Below, in pieces: positions 9,452-18,919 of a stretch of DNA of 64,000 bases; the stretch's first letter is position 1; each line of letters begins with the position of its first letter. Source of the DNA: Myxacorys chilensis ATA2-1-KO14 (GTDB taxonomy: Bacteria; Cyanobacteriota; Cyanobacteriia; Leptolyngbyales; Leptolyngbyaceae); the NCBI GenBank assembly GCA_019359275.1, contig JAHHHP010000026.1, positions 1 to 64,000 of the forward strand. The letters are read 5' to 3'. A program made the translations under genes and the position numbers. The notes below the pieces were generated by a model. That model saw nothing but the letters and a program-made list of their open reading frames with translations. It did no database searches and was not told where the DNA came from.

Positions 9452-9902
9452 ATGATCTCAACGTCCTTTAATTAAATTTTATGATTGCAACCTACCTAAG
9501 GGTAGAGTTTAAAGACATTAAAACTCTTTGAGCAGATTTTTAATCGGTGAGTGAGGGGATCATGACGAGCACGTTAAATTACTCCTCTTGATTGTGGAAA
9601 CCAACTAAGTTCCTGTCAAATTGGTTTCTTTAATGAAGAAAATTGAGGACTCCCTATTTCTATTATTCCTAGCGGTAGAGACGAATGATTTGTAACAAAG
9701 GCAGGATGTTGCTTGACAGCAGAAGTCAAGATTTGAAATGGGTATCTTGTTACCTTCTCTATCCAAGTTTTTCACTCCGGAAGTTTTTGGCAAAAGTCTC
9801 GCTACTCTTTACCACAACCGAGAAAACACCGTTCCTCAGAGCGACTATTCAGTATTTACCGATCCCGCGTCGTGTCAAAAAATAAGAATTTGAGGCTATA
9901 AG
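9452..9902. other. Intergenic region, nothing recognised
   Basis: About 450 bases between the PBP2 start and the end of the CCA-adding enzyme gene. Two short overlapping frames on opposite strands (about 60 residues each) lack any recognisable motif, ribosome-binding site or biased codon use and are not called. No hairpin with a T-run was found. Confidence 0.4.
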
Positions 9903-11309
9903 CTAAAAATTCGAGGAATCAGCCGCCAAGAAGGTTTTAGCCAGCGCCAACGCATCATCACGACTTGTAATTTTTTGTTCAGCATGTGCCAGTTGCAGTG
10001 CGGCGAGCAGTCGTCCGATAATAGGCCCAGCAGGAATATGCAAGGTCTTCATTAGGTCTTGCCCTGTCACCAAAGCCTTCGGATGGGCGACTGGATCATT
10101 GCTGTTTAAAAACCGATGAATTAGGAGAGCGCCTCCTTCGGAATTGCCAGCGCTTAGCCCATCGAAAAACATTCCCGCTGTCATACTTGAGACTTCGTGC
10201 ACATCCCTTTGGAGCTTGGCAGCGCTAATCGCCAGCAGCATCACCGCTGGAAACGTAATGCCAGCGCTCTGAAAGAAGAAATACTGCTCTGCCAGCGTCC
10301 ACTTGGAGCAAGGATTAGCAGGCTGAAATGCAGGCGATGCTTTGATCACCATACTTGCGGCCTGGATTTCTGCCCGACTGTATTTCAGCCGCCATAGCTG
10401 CCCTTCTGCAGTTTGGGGATCGCTTGAGAGCAGGCTAGCAAGCTTGGCGATCGTAATCCAAGTTCGGGCTGATCCCGACGCTTTTGGCTCCATTCGGGAT
10501 TTTCCGGCTGTCGCACCACGGACTCCGCCCACCAGTTCTGCCCAAAATTCTACCCAAGTTTCTTGAATCACGACGGTAGTTTGATCGATCGCCGCAATTC
10601 GGCGCAATCCTTCATCGGTCGCGTCGGGGAACCAATCATTCAGTAAGCCATCTTCCCAAGCGCTCCGCAGCCAAGGCGTTCCTTTTACCGTGCTGAGCAG
10701 GTAATTTAGTTCTGATTGGACCCGCTCTGCCGCAATGTGGCGTAACTGCGGGGCAAGCTGGCGAATGGCGTGCTGCGTGTCTTGATCTAGCGTAAATCCG
10801 AGTTGAGACGCTTGACGATAGGCACGCAGCAACCGTAAGGGATCTTCCTGCAAATTCTCAGCACAAATCATGCGGAGGCGTTTGCGCTGCAAATCTTCGT
10901 AACCCCCAAGTGGGTCAAGCAACTCTGCTGTGTGCGGATTGTATGCGATCGCATTGACGGTAAAATCGCGTCGCCGCAAATCTGCTTCTAGAGAAGCTCC
11001 TACCTGTAGCGCAAAATCAGCCGTTCCTTGCTCAAACACGACCCGCGCAATCTGACGTTCTGCATCAAGCAGCACAAATCCGGCTCGATAGTGGCGGGCG
11101 ATCGCGGTTGCCGTTTCGACCGCATCGCTGGGCAACACAAAATCGAGATCTAAATACTCTGATTCTCGACCGAGCAGGGCGTCTCGGACTGTCCCTCCTA
11201 CCAAACAAGCTGCCTTCGGCAGCCACTTGATGCTGAAGGGCCATTTCCGAGGAGACAGCACCGAGGAGTCGGATAACACGTTTAGTTGATACTCGTTCAG
11301 AACAGTCAA
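9903..11309 (-). CDS. cca: CCA-adding enzyme / tRNA nucleotidyltransferase
   Basis: A 468-residue class II tRNA nucleotidyltransferase (poly(A) polymerase family). Head domain: CLVGGTVRDALLGRESEYLDLDFVLP (about residues 35-60) contains the GG motif and the metal-binding DxD. It continues with RRRDFTVNAIAYN and DPLGGYEDLQRKRLRMICAENLQEDPLRLLRAYRQASQLGF (written in parts: motif C-like DP and the RRxxR-type base-recognition segment). The C-terminal helical part is less conserved. The enzyme adds or repairs the 3' CCA of tRNAs; some cyanobacteria divide CC- and A-adding between two proteins, which cannot be judged from this sequence alone. It is divergent from ycf34. Confidence 0.88.
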   Translation of the reverse strand: MTVLNEYQLNVLSDSSVLSPRKWPFSIKWLPKAACLVGGTVRDALLGRESEYLDLDFVLPSDAVETATAIARHYRAGFVLLDAERQIARVVFEQGTADFALQVGASLEADLRRRDFTVNAIAYNPHTAELLDPLGGYEDLQRKRLRMICAENLQEDPLRLLRAYRQASQLGFTLDQDTQHAIRQLAPQLRHIAAERVQSELNYLLSTVKGTPWLRSAWEDGLLNDWFPDATDEGLRRIAAIDQTTVVIQETWVEFWAELVGGVRGATAGKSRMEPKASGSARTWITIAKLASLLSSDPQTAEGQLWRLKYSRAEIQAASMVIKASPAFQPANPCSKWTLAEQYFFFQSAGITFPAVMLLAISAAKLQRDVHEVSSMTAGMFFDGLSAGNSEGGALLIHRFLNSNDPVAHPKALVTGQDLMKTLHIPAGPIIGRLLAALQLAHAEQKITSRDDALALAKTFLAADSSNF

Positions 11310-11486
11310 TGGTCGATCAATCCGTAGGTAATTTAGACTTAGTGAAGCAACAAAATTTGGGGTTCAACCTCTGCTGTTTCCGCAACATAAATCAACCAAT
11401 AGTGAGTGATTTAATGGTTGTGCCTGAGCTAGAGTAGCAGAAATAGAGAGGATCTCGATTCTATTTGAAGCAGAGAGACTAGAACC

Positions 11487-11735
11487 ATGTGTATTTGCAT
11501 CAATTGCCATTACGTCGATCGCTGCACGACCTACAACGCAGTAGAAACGCAGCACCAGCAAGTTCATTTGACCGAAACGCCCGATTTTGAGGCAACTGAG
11601 CCAACGATCAATGTTAACATCCGCGATCGCGGTGACTACATCGAAATGGAGTGGGATGTAGTTGGCTGCCTCAGCTTCAAAGAGGAATCAGGAAAGTGGG
11701 TGAAACTCCGTCCGGGTGAGTTAGTGCCAACTTAG
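11487..11735 (+). CDS. ycf34: Ycf34 family protein, iron-sulfur protein
   Basis: An 82-residue protein conserved in cyanobacteria and red-algal plastids. The N-terminus MCICINCHYVDRC shows the four cysteines (C2, C4, C7, C13) characteristic of Ycf34, which in Synechocystis has been described as an Fe-S protein affecting photosynthetic electron transport. The remainder includes VNIRDRGDYIEMEWDVVGC and the family ending KWVKLRPGELVP. It is monocistronic and divergent from the CCA enzyme. Identity is confident. The molecular function in this organism rests on family knowledge. Confidence 0.93.
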   Translation: MCICINCHYVDRCTTYNAVETQHQQVHLTETPDFEATEPTINVNIRDRGDYIEMEWDVVGCLSFKEESGKWVKLRPGELVPT

Positions 11736-11847
11736 TAGCAACTTAAAATAGCAGTGCAGCGTCAGCGAGATATCTAAAATGCAACTCGATGGCTAGTTAT
11801 GGGAATCCTGAGAGGGAAGTTTAAAAATCCCATAGCGTTGGAGAGCC

Positions 11848-13293
11848 ATGCGCTTCATTCGTCACACTCGATCTCAGGTTGCAATTGCCTCGCGCTTTGC
11901 GCTGACCGCTCTTACTACAATCAGTATGATTGCTGCTGTTGGCGGCCTAGCTTCCGCTGAAACGACTCAGCCACCGGCCAAGACCATCGAACTTTCAAAA
12001 GTTATTCAAGAAGCTCAAAATTTTTACAATCAGGGAGAAAGCAAGGCCCGCAGCGCCCGCTATCGTGAGGCGCTAGAGGACTATAACCAAGCGATCCAAC
12101 GCAATCCGAGCTTGAGTGGCGCGTTTGTCGGACGGGGTATGGTACGGGCACGGCTTGGCGATCGTGAAGGGGCAATGCAAGACCTCAATCACGCGGCCAC
12201 AATGAACCCAGCCGATGCGATCGTTTACGCTCATCGCGGTGGCGTTCGCTATAACTCAGGCAGCATGGAAGCCGCAATCAACGATCTGAGCAAGGCAATT
12301 GAGCTTGATCCGACTTTGGCAGCGGCCTATGTGAATCGAGGTTACATCAAATCGCAGTCTCAAGATACGAGCGGCGCGATCGCAGATTTTGAGAAAGCTC
12401 TACAAGTCCAGCCGACTTATGCTCCAGCCCTCTTAAATAGGGGGTATGTCAAATTTAATCAGGGCGATCGCACGGGCGCGTTAGATGACCTAAATCAAGC
12501 CATCAAGCTTCAGTCCAATTATGCGGAAGCCTTTCTGATTCGAGGAACCTTGCGTCACGATATGGGCGAAGACGCCGTTGCGATCGAGGACATCAGCCAA
12601 GCGATTCGCCTCAAGCCCAACTACATTGCCGCTTACTTCAGCCGCGCGGCTACAAATTCTAAAATGGGCAATTTAGAAGCGGCTCAAGCCGATTATACGC
12701 AAGTCATTCAACTCAGTCCTGATCAGCCTGAGACGTTCCATCAACGGGGTTTGATTCGAGCGGCGTTAGGCGATGAGTCCGGCGCAATGGACGATTATAA
12801 TCAAGCACTTCGCCTGAAATCAGACTATGCCGATGTTCTGAAAAGTCGAGGCGATCTGCGGGGTATCATGGGCGACAAACCAGGCGCGATCGCAGATTAC
12901 GATCAAGCCCTTTTAGCGCAACCTACCCTGACCACTGCTTATGCTGCACGGGCTTCAGTGCGATCTCAGCTAGGCGATAAACAAGGTGCGTTTGCCGATT
13001 ACACACAAGCAGTAAATTACAACACTAACGATCCCAAGGCTTACGAGGCGCGGGGCAAAGCCCGGATGCAACTCGGCGACCTGCAGGGCGCGATCGAGGA
13101 TTTCAATCAGACGCTCCGGCTCAATGTCAATAGCGCTGAAGCTTATTACAATCGCGGCATGTTACTTGCCCGCTCTGGCGATCGTCAAGCCGCGTTCCTG
13201 GATCTCCAGAAGGCGGCAGAGCTTTACCGCCAAGATAGTAATGCCGAGGGCTACCGCAACTCGCTCAGCAATCTAAACAGCATGAAGCAATAA
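11848..13293 (+). CDS. Exported tetratricopeptide-repeat protein
   Basis: A 481-residue protein. An N-terminal hydrophobic segment (about 13-37: ASRFALTALTTISMIAAVGG, then LASAE) looks like a signal peptide, so it is probably periplasmic or membrane associated. From about residue 50 it is almost entirely TPR repeats at 34-residue intervals (for example YREALEDYNQAIQRNPS, AINDLSKAIELDPTLAAAY, GAIADFEKALQVQPTYAPAL), roughly 12 in all, ending near 465. Such solenoids serve as protein-protein scaffolds; no catalytic domain is present. A clear terminator follows the gene. The specific partner is unknown. Confidence 0.88.
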   Translation: MRFIRHTRSQVAIASRFALTALTTISMIAAVGGLASAETTQPPAKTIELSKVIQEAQNFYNQGESKARSARYREALEDYNQAIQRNPSLSGAFVGRGMVRARLGDREGAMQDLNHAATMNPADAIVYAHRGGVRYNSGSMEAAINDLSKAIELDPTLAAAYVNRGYIKSQSQDTSGAIADFEKALQVQPTYAPALLNRGYVKFNQGDRTGALDDLNQAIKLQSNYAEAFLIRGTLRHDMGEDAVAIEDISQAIRLKPNYIAAYFSRAATNSKMGNLEAAQADYTQVIQLSPDQPETFHQRGLIRAALGDESGAMDDYNQALRLKSDYADVLKSRGDLRGIMGDKPGAIADYDQALLAQPTLTTAYAARASVRSQLGDKQGAFADYTQAVNYNTNDPKAYEARGKARMQLGDLQGAIEDFNQTLRLNVNSAEAYYNRGMLLARSGDRQAAFLDLQKAAELYRQDSNAEGYRNSLSNLNSMKQ

Positions 13294-13320
13294 TTTGTTG
13301 GTTGGACAACACGCTGCTGA

Positions 13321-13365
13321 AATTGTGTAGAGATAGTTTTATGGACTGTCTCTACACAATTTTTG
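13321..13365 (+). terminator. Rho-independent terminator after the TPR gene
   Basis: A perfect 13-bp stem (13321-13333 with 13349-13361), a 15-base loop, and TTTT following. It begins 28 bases after the TPR stop codon. Confidence 0.88.
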
Positions 13366-13505
13366 TGATGTCTCGCTTTCTCCCTTTAGAAGACCCCGCG
13401 TTCGGTATACAGTAGAACTGAAGATGTTCCACTGATAGAACTGTAAACGCTGCACTGAGACTGAATTTAATCAAGGTCAGCACTGTCTTACAGGGGTTTA
13501 ATAGT

Positions 13506-15002
13506 ATGATTACTGCCCTAACCGTATTAGTCGCTATAGCTGTCTTGGGCTGGGGGTTTAACCGCGCTCGACCCTATGGAAAGATAGGCATTTTAGCGTG
13601 GCTCCAGTCTGTGGTCTTGATGGCTCCTTGGCTGCTCTTTTTTGGACTATTTGCTGTTGGAATCTATTTAAATCTTGCTGGGATGCTGCTGTTATTTATT
13701 GCATCTACAGCCTCCTATATTTTTATTGGACGCCAGCTAAGAGCCGCTGGGCAAGATGTTTTATCGAAACGAGCGGCAACCCTCGCCAATCCAAACCTAG
13801 AACCTAACGGGGACTCCCCTTCTCAAGCGGCACTGAGCGAGCAGCAAGCCGTAGAAAAAGTCGCAGAAGCGCTTCAACCTCCCGAAGTTTTACCGATTCC
13901 GGCAGAAGATTTGCAAACCATCAAAGAAATCTTTGGAATTGATACATTTTTTGTAACTGAAACAACGCCCTATCAAGAAGGAGCTATCTTTCAAGGCAAT
14001 TTGCGGGGCGAGGTTGAGCCTACCTTCACTAGGCTGTCGAAGAGTTTAGAAGAACGGGTCGGCGATCGCTACCATCTCTTTCTGGTTGAAAATCCCCAAG
14101 GAAAGCCAGTGGTGGTTGTTTTACCCAGTAAAAATGATCCAAAGCCGTCTACTCTAACGCAGAAGCTGCTGGCACTCGTTTTGTTTATCGCAACGATCGC
14201 TACAAGCTTAGAAACAGGGGGAATTCTATTAGGATTTGACTTCTACAGCTCCATTGATCGCTATCGGGAAGTATTACCCATTAGCATAGGGCTGCTGGCA
14301 ATCTTGGGAATTCATGAACTAGGTCACTGGCTCATGGCGCGCCGCTATCAGGTTCGATTGAGTCTGCCCTATTTCATTCCGACTTGGCAAATTGGCTCAT
14401 TCGGCGCAATTACGCGATTTGAATCATTTCTGCCAAGCCGCAGCGCCTTATTTGATATCGCGATCGCGGGTCCTGCTGCTGGAGGGATTCTATCGCTAGG
14501 AATGCTGATTACCGGACTGTCTCTTTCTAATGCCGATAGTCTATTCAAAGTGCCAACCCAGTTTTTTGAAGGGTCGATCTTGATCGGAACCTTGGCACGG
14601 GTGCTTTTAGGAACGGCTGTTCAACAACCCATTGTCGCTATTCATCCCTTAGTCGTTCTCGGTTGGATTGGGTTAGTGATTACTGCTATCAATGTCATGC
14701 CTGCTGGACAGTTAGACGGCGGCAGAATTGTTCAAGCGATTTACGGACGCAAAACCGCTAATAGAACCACGGTTGCTACTATTTTGGTCCTCGGAATTGC
14801 TTCCCTCGTAAACCCATTAGCCTTGTATTGGGCAATCGTCATTGTGGTATTGCAACGCAGCCTTGAGCGTCCAAGCTTTAACGAACTGACAGAACCGGAC
14901 GACGCACGAGCCGCCCTTGGGTTACTAGCGTTATTCTTAATGATTACAATTCTGCTGCCGCTAACGCCCAGCCTTGCAGGACGACTAGGAATTGGTGGTT
15001 AG
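13506..15002 (+). CDS. Site-2 protease-like M50 metallopeptidase
   Basis: A 498-residue polytopic membrane protein of the M50 (S2P) family, of the type related to chloroplast EGY proteins. Two N-terminal helices (about 1-75) precede a soluble region (75-215) with PAEDLQTIKEIFGIDTFFV and GNLRGE, typical of the cyanobacterial/EGY subfamily. The membrane core then carries the zinc motif HELGH (about 270-274, in LGIHELGHWLMARRY) and the second motif NVMPAGQLDGGRI (about 396-408), which contributes the third zinc ligand. Both motifs are intact, so intramembrane proteolysis is expected. The substrate, possibly an anti-sigma factor, is not indicated by neighbours. Confidence 0.9.
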   Translation: MITALTVLVAIAVLGWGFNRARPYGKIGILAWLQSVVLMAPWLLFFGLFAVGIYLNLAGMLLLFIASTASYIFIGRQLRAAGQDVLSKRAATLANPNLEPNGDSPSQAALSEQQAVEKVAEALQPPEVLPIPAEDLQTIKEIFGIDTFFVTETTPYQEGAIFQGNLRGEVEPTFTRLSKSLEERVGDRYHLFLVENPQGKPVVVVLPSKNDPKPSTLTQKLLALVLFIATIATSLETGGILLGFDFYSSIDRYREVLPISIGLLAILGIHELGHWLMARRYQVRLSLPYFIPTWQIGSFGAITRFESFLPSRSALFDIAIAGPAAGGILSLGMLITGLSLSNADSLFKVPTQFFEGSILIGTLARVLLGTAVQQPIVAIHPLVVLGWIGLVITAINVMPAGQLDGGRIVQAIYGRKTANRTTVATILVLGIASLVNPLALYWAIVIVVLQRSLERPSFNELTEPDDARAALGLLALFLMITILLPLTPSLAGRLGIGG

Positions 15003-15144
15003 TTTGGATAGTTGGTTTGATTGTGCAATCGGGCTAACTTGTCCACTTTGTTAAATTTCTTGCTTACTAAATAAACACCTGTCCCGGAACCTTGCCCTGC
15101 GCTGGTGTCGTCATAACTAGTACCTACTCTTTCAGAATTTTCCC

Positions 15145-16014
15145 ATGCGTCCTAGTTCTTCTGCCAAGCTTCTTGCCGCGATCGCGCTTGTTGGAGCGTT
15201 GTCTCTCATGACCGGAATGCCATTGCTTCAACCTGCTTCGGCGAATCCCCTCAAGCAATCTTCCGAAGTCAAGAAACTGAGTAATTCATCTGAAGACGCT
15301 ACTGCTCGTCCGGTCAACGCCTCTCGCTCTTCAATGGCTCCGATCCGGGTGACCAATGCGATTCTACAAGACATTACTCGAAAATCCGACGTTTCCCGTT
15401 CATCGTTAAAAATCATCCAAGTTGAGCCTCGCACTTGGAGCAATGGCTGTCTGGGCTTAGCAGAACCCGGAGTACTCTGCACCCAAGCGCTAGTTGACGG
15501 TTGGTGGGTGCGCGTTGAAGGCGAGAACCAAGCATGGACGTATCGCAGCGATCGTCAAGGTTCCGTGATCAAGCTTGAACCCTCGACCCGCACGAGCCAA
15601 CTTAATCCGACTCGCTTGGGAGACGACGAACTTCCGAAACCATTGGAGCGAGGAACCGTTTTTCGCGTCATCACAAGCGGCGGCTTCGCTGGGCAAACGG
15701 CTCAAACCGTTTTATTAGCTGATGGACGGCTCCTTCACGCCAGAATGAGAGCCAACGGAACCTACGCTCCAACCAAGGTCTACCGCCTCTCTCCTCAGCA
15801 GCTACAGCCCTTTCAGAAGATGCTAGAGCAAGCTCATTTGGAGCAATTTGATCGGCTCAGCTATCCTGCAAAGCCAGGTTCTGCTGATTTCTTTACCGTC
15901 ACGCTTACGAGTCCAGCGGCAACGGTTCAATACTCTGACTCAGTTCAAAATCAACTTCCCAGTCCTCTCCAAACTGTCATCCAGAGCTGGCAAAACCTGG
16001 CTCAATCAAACTAG
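15145..16014 (+). CDS. Secreted conserved hypothetical protein
   Basis: A 289-residue protein with an N-terminal signal peptide (SAKLLAAIALVGALSLMTGM, cleavage probably after PASA near 33). The middle contains a compact region with two cysteines in WSNGCLGLAEPGVLCTQALVDGWWVRVEGENQAW (given in part), a pattern I recall from secreted cyanobacterial proteins of unknown function. The C-terminal half (about 165-289) resembles an all-beta unit with GFAGQTAQTVLLADGRL. No catalytic motif was recognised. It lies between the protease and the SpoIIE phosphatase genes on the same strand but with gaps of about 100 bases on each side, so an operon is uncertain. Confidence 0.7.
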   Translation: MRPSSSAKLLAAIALVGALSLMTGMPLLQPASANPLKQSSEVKKLSNSSEDATARPVNASRSSMAPIRVTNAILQDITRKSDVSRSSLKIIQVEPRTWSNGCLGLAEPGVLCTQALVDGWWVRVEGENQAWTYRSDRQGSVIKLEPSTRTSQLNPTRLGDDELPKPLERGTVFRVITSGGFAGQTAQTVLLADGRLLHARMRANGTYAPTKVYRLSPQQLQPFQKMLEQAHLEQFDRLSYPAKPGSADFFTVTLTSPAATVQYSDSVQNQLPSPLQTVIQSWQNLAQSN

Positions 16015-16109
16015 TTTTCAGCTTGCGCCTCTGCCCCAGCCGTTCGTTCAACCCCTAGAAAGGGAACACTTTACCCAGAGTTTATGAGCTCTAAGGAGTG
16101 AGGAATGGC

Positions 16110-17759
16110 ATGAGACGGGAATCAAAGCCCAAGCTTAAACTCATGATCGTAGATGACGAGCCAGATAACCTTGATCTGCTCTATCGCACGTTCCGGCGGG
16201 ACTATGACGTGGTTAGAGCAACGAGCGCGATCGAGGCTCTCAAACTGCTGGATGATCATGGCGAGATGGCAATTATTATTTCTGATCAACGGATGCCCGA
16301 AATGCTCGGCACTGAGTTTCTCAGCAGAACCGTCGATCGCTTCCCAGACACAATTCGGATTGTTCTCACGGGATACACCGATCTTGAAGATTTGGTGGAT
16401 GCCATCAATGCAGGTAAAGTTTTCAAATACATCACAAAGCCTTGGAAGCCTCAGCAACTTCAAGTCGTGATCGAGCAGGCAACCGAAACTTACCGTGTTA
16501 TCAAACAACGCACCGAAGATTTAAAGCGCGCCCTGCGGCGGGAATCACTCTTTAATGCCATCACTTCCGCCATTCGCAGTTCTCTAAACTATCAGAGTAT
16601 GCTGCAAACAATCGTGGAGACCTTGGGGCAGGCGTTTGAAGCGACCTGTAGCATGCTCCACCCGGTAGAAGGAGATGTGCTACTCTCTCAATCGGCCATT
16701 TTTTGCTCCACGAGTTGCCGAGACGAAGATTGCGATGCAGATCGCAAGTCTGCTCTGATTCAATCGGTTCTCAAGCAACACCAGACGGGAATGGAGCCAT
16801 CTAGTCAAGGTGAGCAAGCGCCTCATCTTGCTGTTCCGCTCACGTATCAACAAGGGTTACTAGCGATTCTCTCGTTGCATCGAGGAGTTGATACTCCTTT
16901 GTGGTCGAAAGAAGATATTCATCTCATTGAAGAAGTAGCAGAACAAGCCGCGCTCGCTATTTCGCAAGCACAACTCTATCAGCGTACCCAACAGCAAGCA
17001 GAGCAGATTCGCGTAGAGTTAGGAGTCGCCCGCCAGATTCAAAGCAATCTCCTACGTCAGACATTGCCCGATGTGGAGGAGTTTAAAGTTCAAGCGTGCT
17101 GTCATCCGGCAAGCGAAGTGGGCGGCGATTTTTTTGAGGTATATCAGCATCCCCATGGCGATGTTTGGTTAGCGGTTGGGGATGTGTCTGGAAAAGGGGT
17201 TCCAGCCGCCTTGTTTATGGCAAGCGCCATTTCGGTCTTACGACGAGAATTAGCTCAAGAAGCGCCGCCAGAACCAGATGAAGTGATGCGAAATCTCAAC
17301 AGCATTTTAGTAAATGACCTAGTTAGTGCAAATTGCTTTATCACCTTAGTTCTTGCCCGCTATAGCCCAGATACAAAACAACTGGTATACGCCAATGCTG
17401 GACATATTTATCCGCTAGTCTGGTCAAACCGAACCGAACCTGCTGAGCCGAATTACCTGAAAGTTCGCGGAGTACCGCTCGGTATTCTACCAACTTGGAG
17501 GGCGACCGCAGGTCATCTGGCGCTTCAACCTGGCGAAGTGTTGCTACTGACAAGCGATGGTATTACAGAAGCAACTGTTTATAGTGAGTCTCCTTCAGGA
17601 GGATGTGGAACGGGTTCGATGCTGAGAGAAACTGGACTATGGCAATTATTACAGCAAACAAGGGAATGCTTAGATTTAAAGCAACTTCTCAGTCGCATTC
17701 AAGCCCAAACTGCTATTCAGGAAGATGACCAGACGATTCTTTCTCTGGAGGTTCTGTAA
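16110..17759 (+). CDS. Receiver-GAF-PP2C phosphatase (RsbU/SpoIIE-like)
   Basis: A protein of about 549 residues. A receiver domain (about 8-125; D15-D16 and phospho-acceptor D59 in ISDQRMPEML) is followed by a coiled-coil linker, a GAF-like domain (about 150-290, ending EEVAEQAALAISQAQLYQRT) and a SpoIIE-type PP2C phosphatase (about 315-545). The last carries the metal-binding motifs SEVGGDFFEVY, VAVGDVSGKGVPAALFM-like and LLTSDGITEA. It would dephosphorylate an anti-anti-sigma factor when its receiver or GAF domain is stimulated. The frame opens at a GTG at 16098 that lies inside the AAGGAG ribosome-binding site; the ATG at 16110 is therefore the better start. The stop is 3 bases from the start of the downstream kinase gene. 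Confidence 0.9.
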   Translation: MRRESKPKLKLMIVDDEPDNLDLLYRTFRRDYDVVRATSAIEALKLLDDHGEMAIIISDQRMPEMLGTEFLSRTVDRFPDTIRIVLTGYTDLEDLVDAINAGKVFKYITKPWKPQQLQVVIEQATETYRVIKQRTEDLKRALRRESLFNAITSAIRSSLNYQSMLQTIVETLGQAFEATCSMLHPVEGDVLLSQSAIFCSTSCRDEDCDADRKSALIQSVLKQHQTGMEPSSQGEQAPHLAVPLTYQQGLLAILSLHRGVDTPLWSKEDIHLIEEVAEQAALAISQAQLYQRTQQQAEQIRVELGVARQIQSNLLRQTLPDVEEFKVQACCHPASEVGGDFFEVYQHPHGDVWLAVGDVSGKGVPAALFMASAISVLRRELAQEAPPEPDEVMRNLNSILVNDLVSANCFITLVLARYSPDTKQLVYANAGHIYPLVWSNRTEPAEPNYLKVRGVPLGILPTWRATAGHLALQPGEVLLLTSDGITEATVYSESPSGGCGTGSMLRETGLWQLLQQTRECLDLKQLLSRIQAQTAIQEDDQTILSLEVL

Positions 17760-17762
17760 TTT

Positions 17763-18179
17763 ATGAGAACTGAGCTTCAGATCCCGAGTGATATAAAATT
17801 CCTTAACGTGGCTGAGACTTGGCTCCTTGGTACGCTGGAAGTTGAAATTGGCGATCAAGTCGATTGGTCACGTCAATCGACTCGATTGCGCCTTGCCTTA
17901 GTCGAGGCATACTCAAATGTTGTGCGTCACGCTCACCGCGATCAGCCGACGCTTCCCGTGATTCTGCGGTTGGAATTGAGAAACCGAGAGTTTGCCTTAG
18001 AAATTTGGGATCATGGCGCGGGCTACGACCTATCTACCTATCTTGCTCCTTCTCCGCAAGAGATGCAGGAACATGGCTATGGATGGCTCATTCTCAATCG
18101 ACTGATGGATCGCGTGGAATATCGTCTCCAGGTCAACGGTCGAAATTGTTTGAAGCTTGAAGCTAGTTTTTCAGATTAG
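17763..18179 (+). CDS. RsbW-like anti-sigma factor, serine kinase
   Basis: A 138-residue GHKL ATPase-fold protein of the RsbW/SpoIIAB type. The N box is LRLALVEAYSNVVRHAH (about 42-58) and the G1 box is LEIWDHGAGYD (about 80-90), followed by the glycine-rich EHGYGWLILNRLMD. Members phosphorylate an anti-anti-sigma protein and hold its sigma factor, or act on other targets. The gene starts 3 bases after the stop of the PP2C phosphatase gene, so the two opposing enzymes of a partner-switching module are translationally coupled. The third component, an STAS-domain anti-anti-sigma factor, is not in this window. Confidence 0.88.
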   Translation: MRTELQIPSDIKFLNVAETWLLGTLEVEIGDQVDWSRQSTRLRLALVEAYSNVVRHAHRDQPTLPVILRLELRNREFALEIWDHGAGYDLSTYLAPSPQEMQEHGYGWLILNRLMDRVEYRLQVNGRNCLKLEASFSD

Positions 18180-18199
18180 GGCAATCCCGTGTGCCAGCA

Positions 18200-18880
18200 T
18201 TAGCGACCTAAGTCAAGCAAGGCATTAATGGTTTCGGCACAGCGACTAGTAACGGCTTCCAGTTCAGCGCGATCGCTCGATTGCGGCGGCAAAATGATCT
18301 CTCCAATCCGAATGGTCACAGGCACAGGACGCGGAATGGTAGAGCCTTTTTTAAAGACTTGATCGGTTCCCCACAAGCTAACGGGTAAGAGTGGAGAATT
18401 TGTTTTGGCAGCAATCCATGCCGCCCCGAGTTTTGGATCAGTAATGCGCCCGTCAAGGGTGCGAGTGCCATCAAGAAATACGCCCGTTGCCCAGCCCGAT
18501 TTAATTGATGCGATCGCGGCTTTCATCGCAGCGCGGTCAGCGCTCCCTCGCTTCACAGGATACGCTCCATACGCCTGAATGGCTTGCTTCAGAACTGGAA
18601 TCTGAAATAGCTCTTCTTTTGCCATGTAGGCTACAGGACGCCCTACCGCGCACGATAGTAACGGAGGGTCAAAATCGCTGGCATGATTGCTGACAACGAG
18701 TAATCGTCCGCAGCGAGGTACATGGTCTGCGCCATGAATGTGCCCCCGGAAATAGCCGTGGAGGACGGGAGCGACAACAGACCATTTAAACAGGTGATAG
18801 AGAGCTAGACTGATGAACGGTTCGCGCTGAGGTTCAAGATTTGAAGACTGGGGGGATGGTTCTATAGAATTGGGGGTCAT
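18200..18880 (-). CDS. plsC: 1-acyl-sn-glycerol-3-phosphate acyltransferase
   Basis: A 226-residue PlsC-type acyltransferase. The catalytic HX4D motif is NHASDFDPPLL (about 66-76) and the acyl-glycerol-phosphate-binding block is VFLDGTRTLDG (about 134-144), where many relatives have FPEGTRS. The enzyme makes phosphatidic acid from lysophosphatidic acid at the inner membrane. It is the last gene of a minus-strand cluster plsX-fabH-fabD-plsC, with short gaps (about 40 bases to fabD), the conventional cyanobacterial order. Cyanobacteria have several PlsC paralogues with different chain preferences. Confidence 0.9.
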   Translation of the reverse strand: MTPNSIEPSPQSSNLEPQREPFISLALYHLFKWSVVAPVLHGYFRGHIHGADHVPRCGRLLVVSNHASDFDPPLLSCAVGRPVAYMAKEELFQIPVLKQAIQAYGAYPVKRGSADRAAMKAAIASIKSGWATGVFLDGTRTLDGRITDPKLGAAWIAAKTNSPLLPVSLWGTDQVFKKGSTIPRPVPVTIRIGEIILPPQSSDRAELEAVTSRCAETINALLDLGR

Positions 18881-18919
18881 AGGTATTGGGTAGGGGGAGT
18901 GTGACTCCTAGCGTCCCCA

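Noticed and set aside
9605..9885. Two overlapping open frames of about 62-66 codons on opposite strands
   Set aside because: No motif, ribosome-binding site or coding bias; they overlap each other and are chance frames in a non-coding gap.
10180..10250. Similarity of this piece of cca to DNA near 60165-60215 (shared TTTGGAGCTTGGCAG)
   Set aside because: A 15-base identity between two sites is expected by chance in 64 kb. The flanking resemblance is patchy and one copy is ordinary coding sequence.
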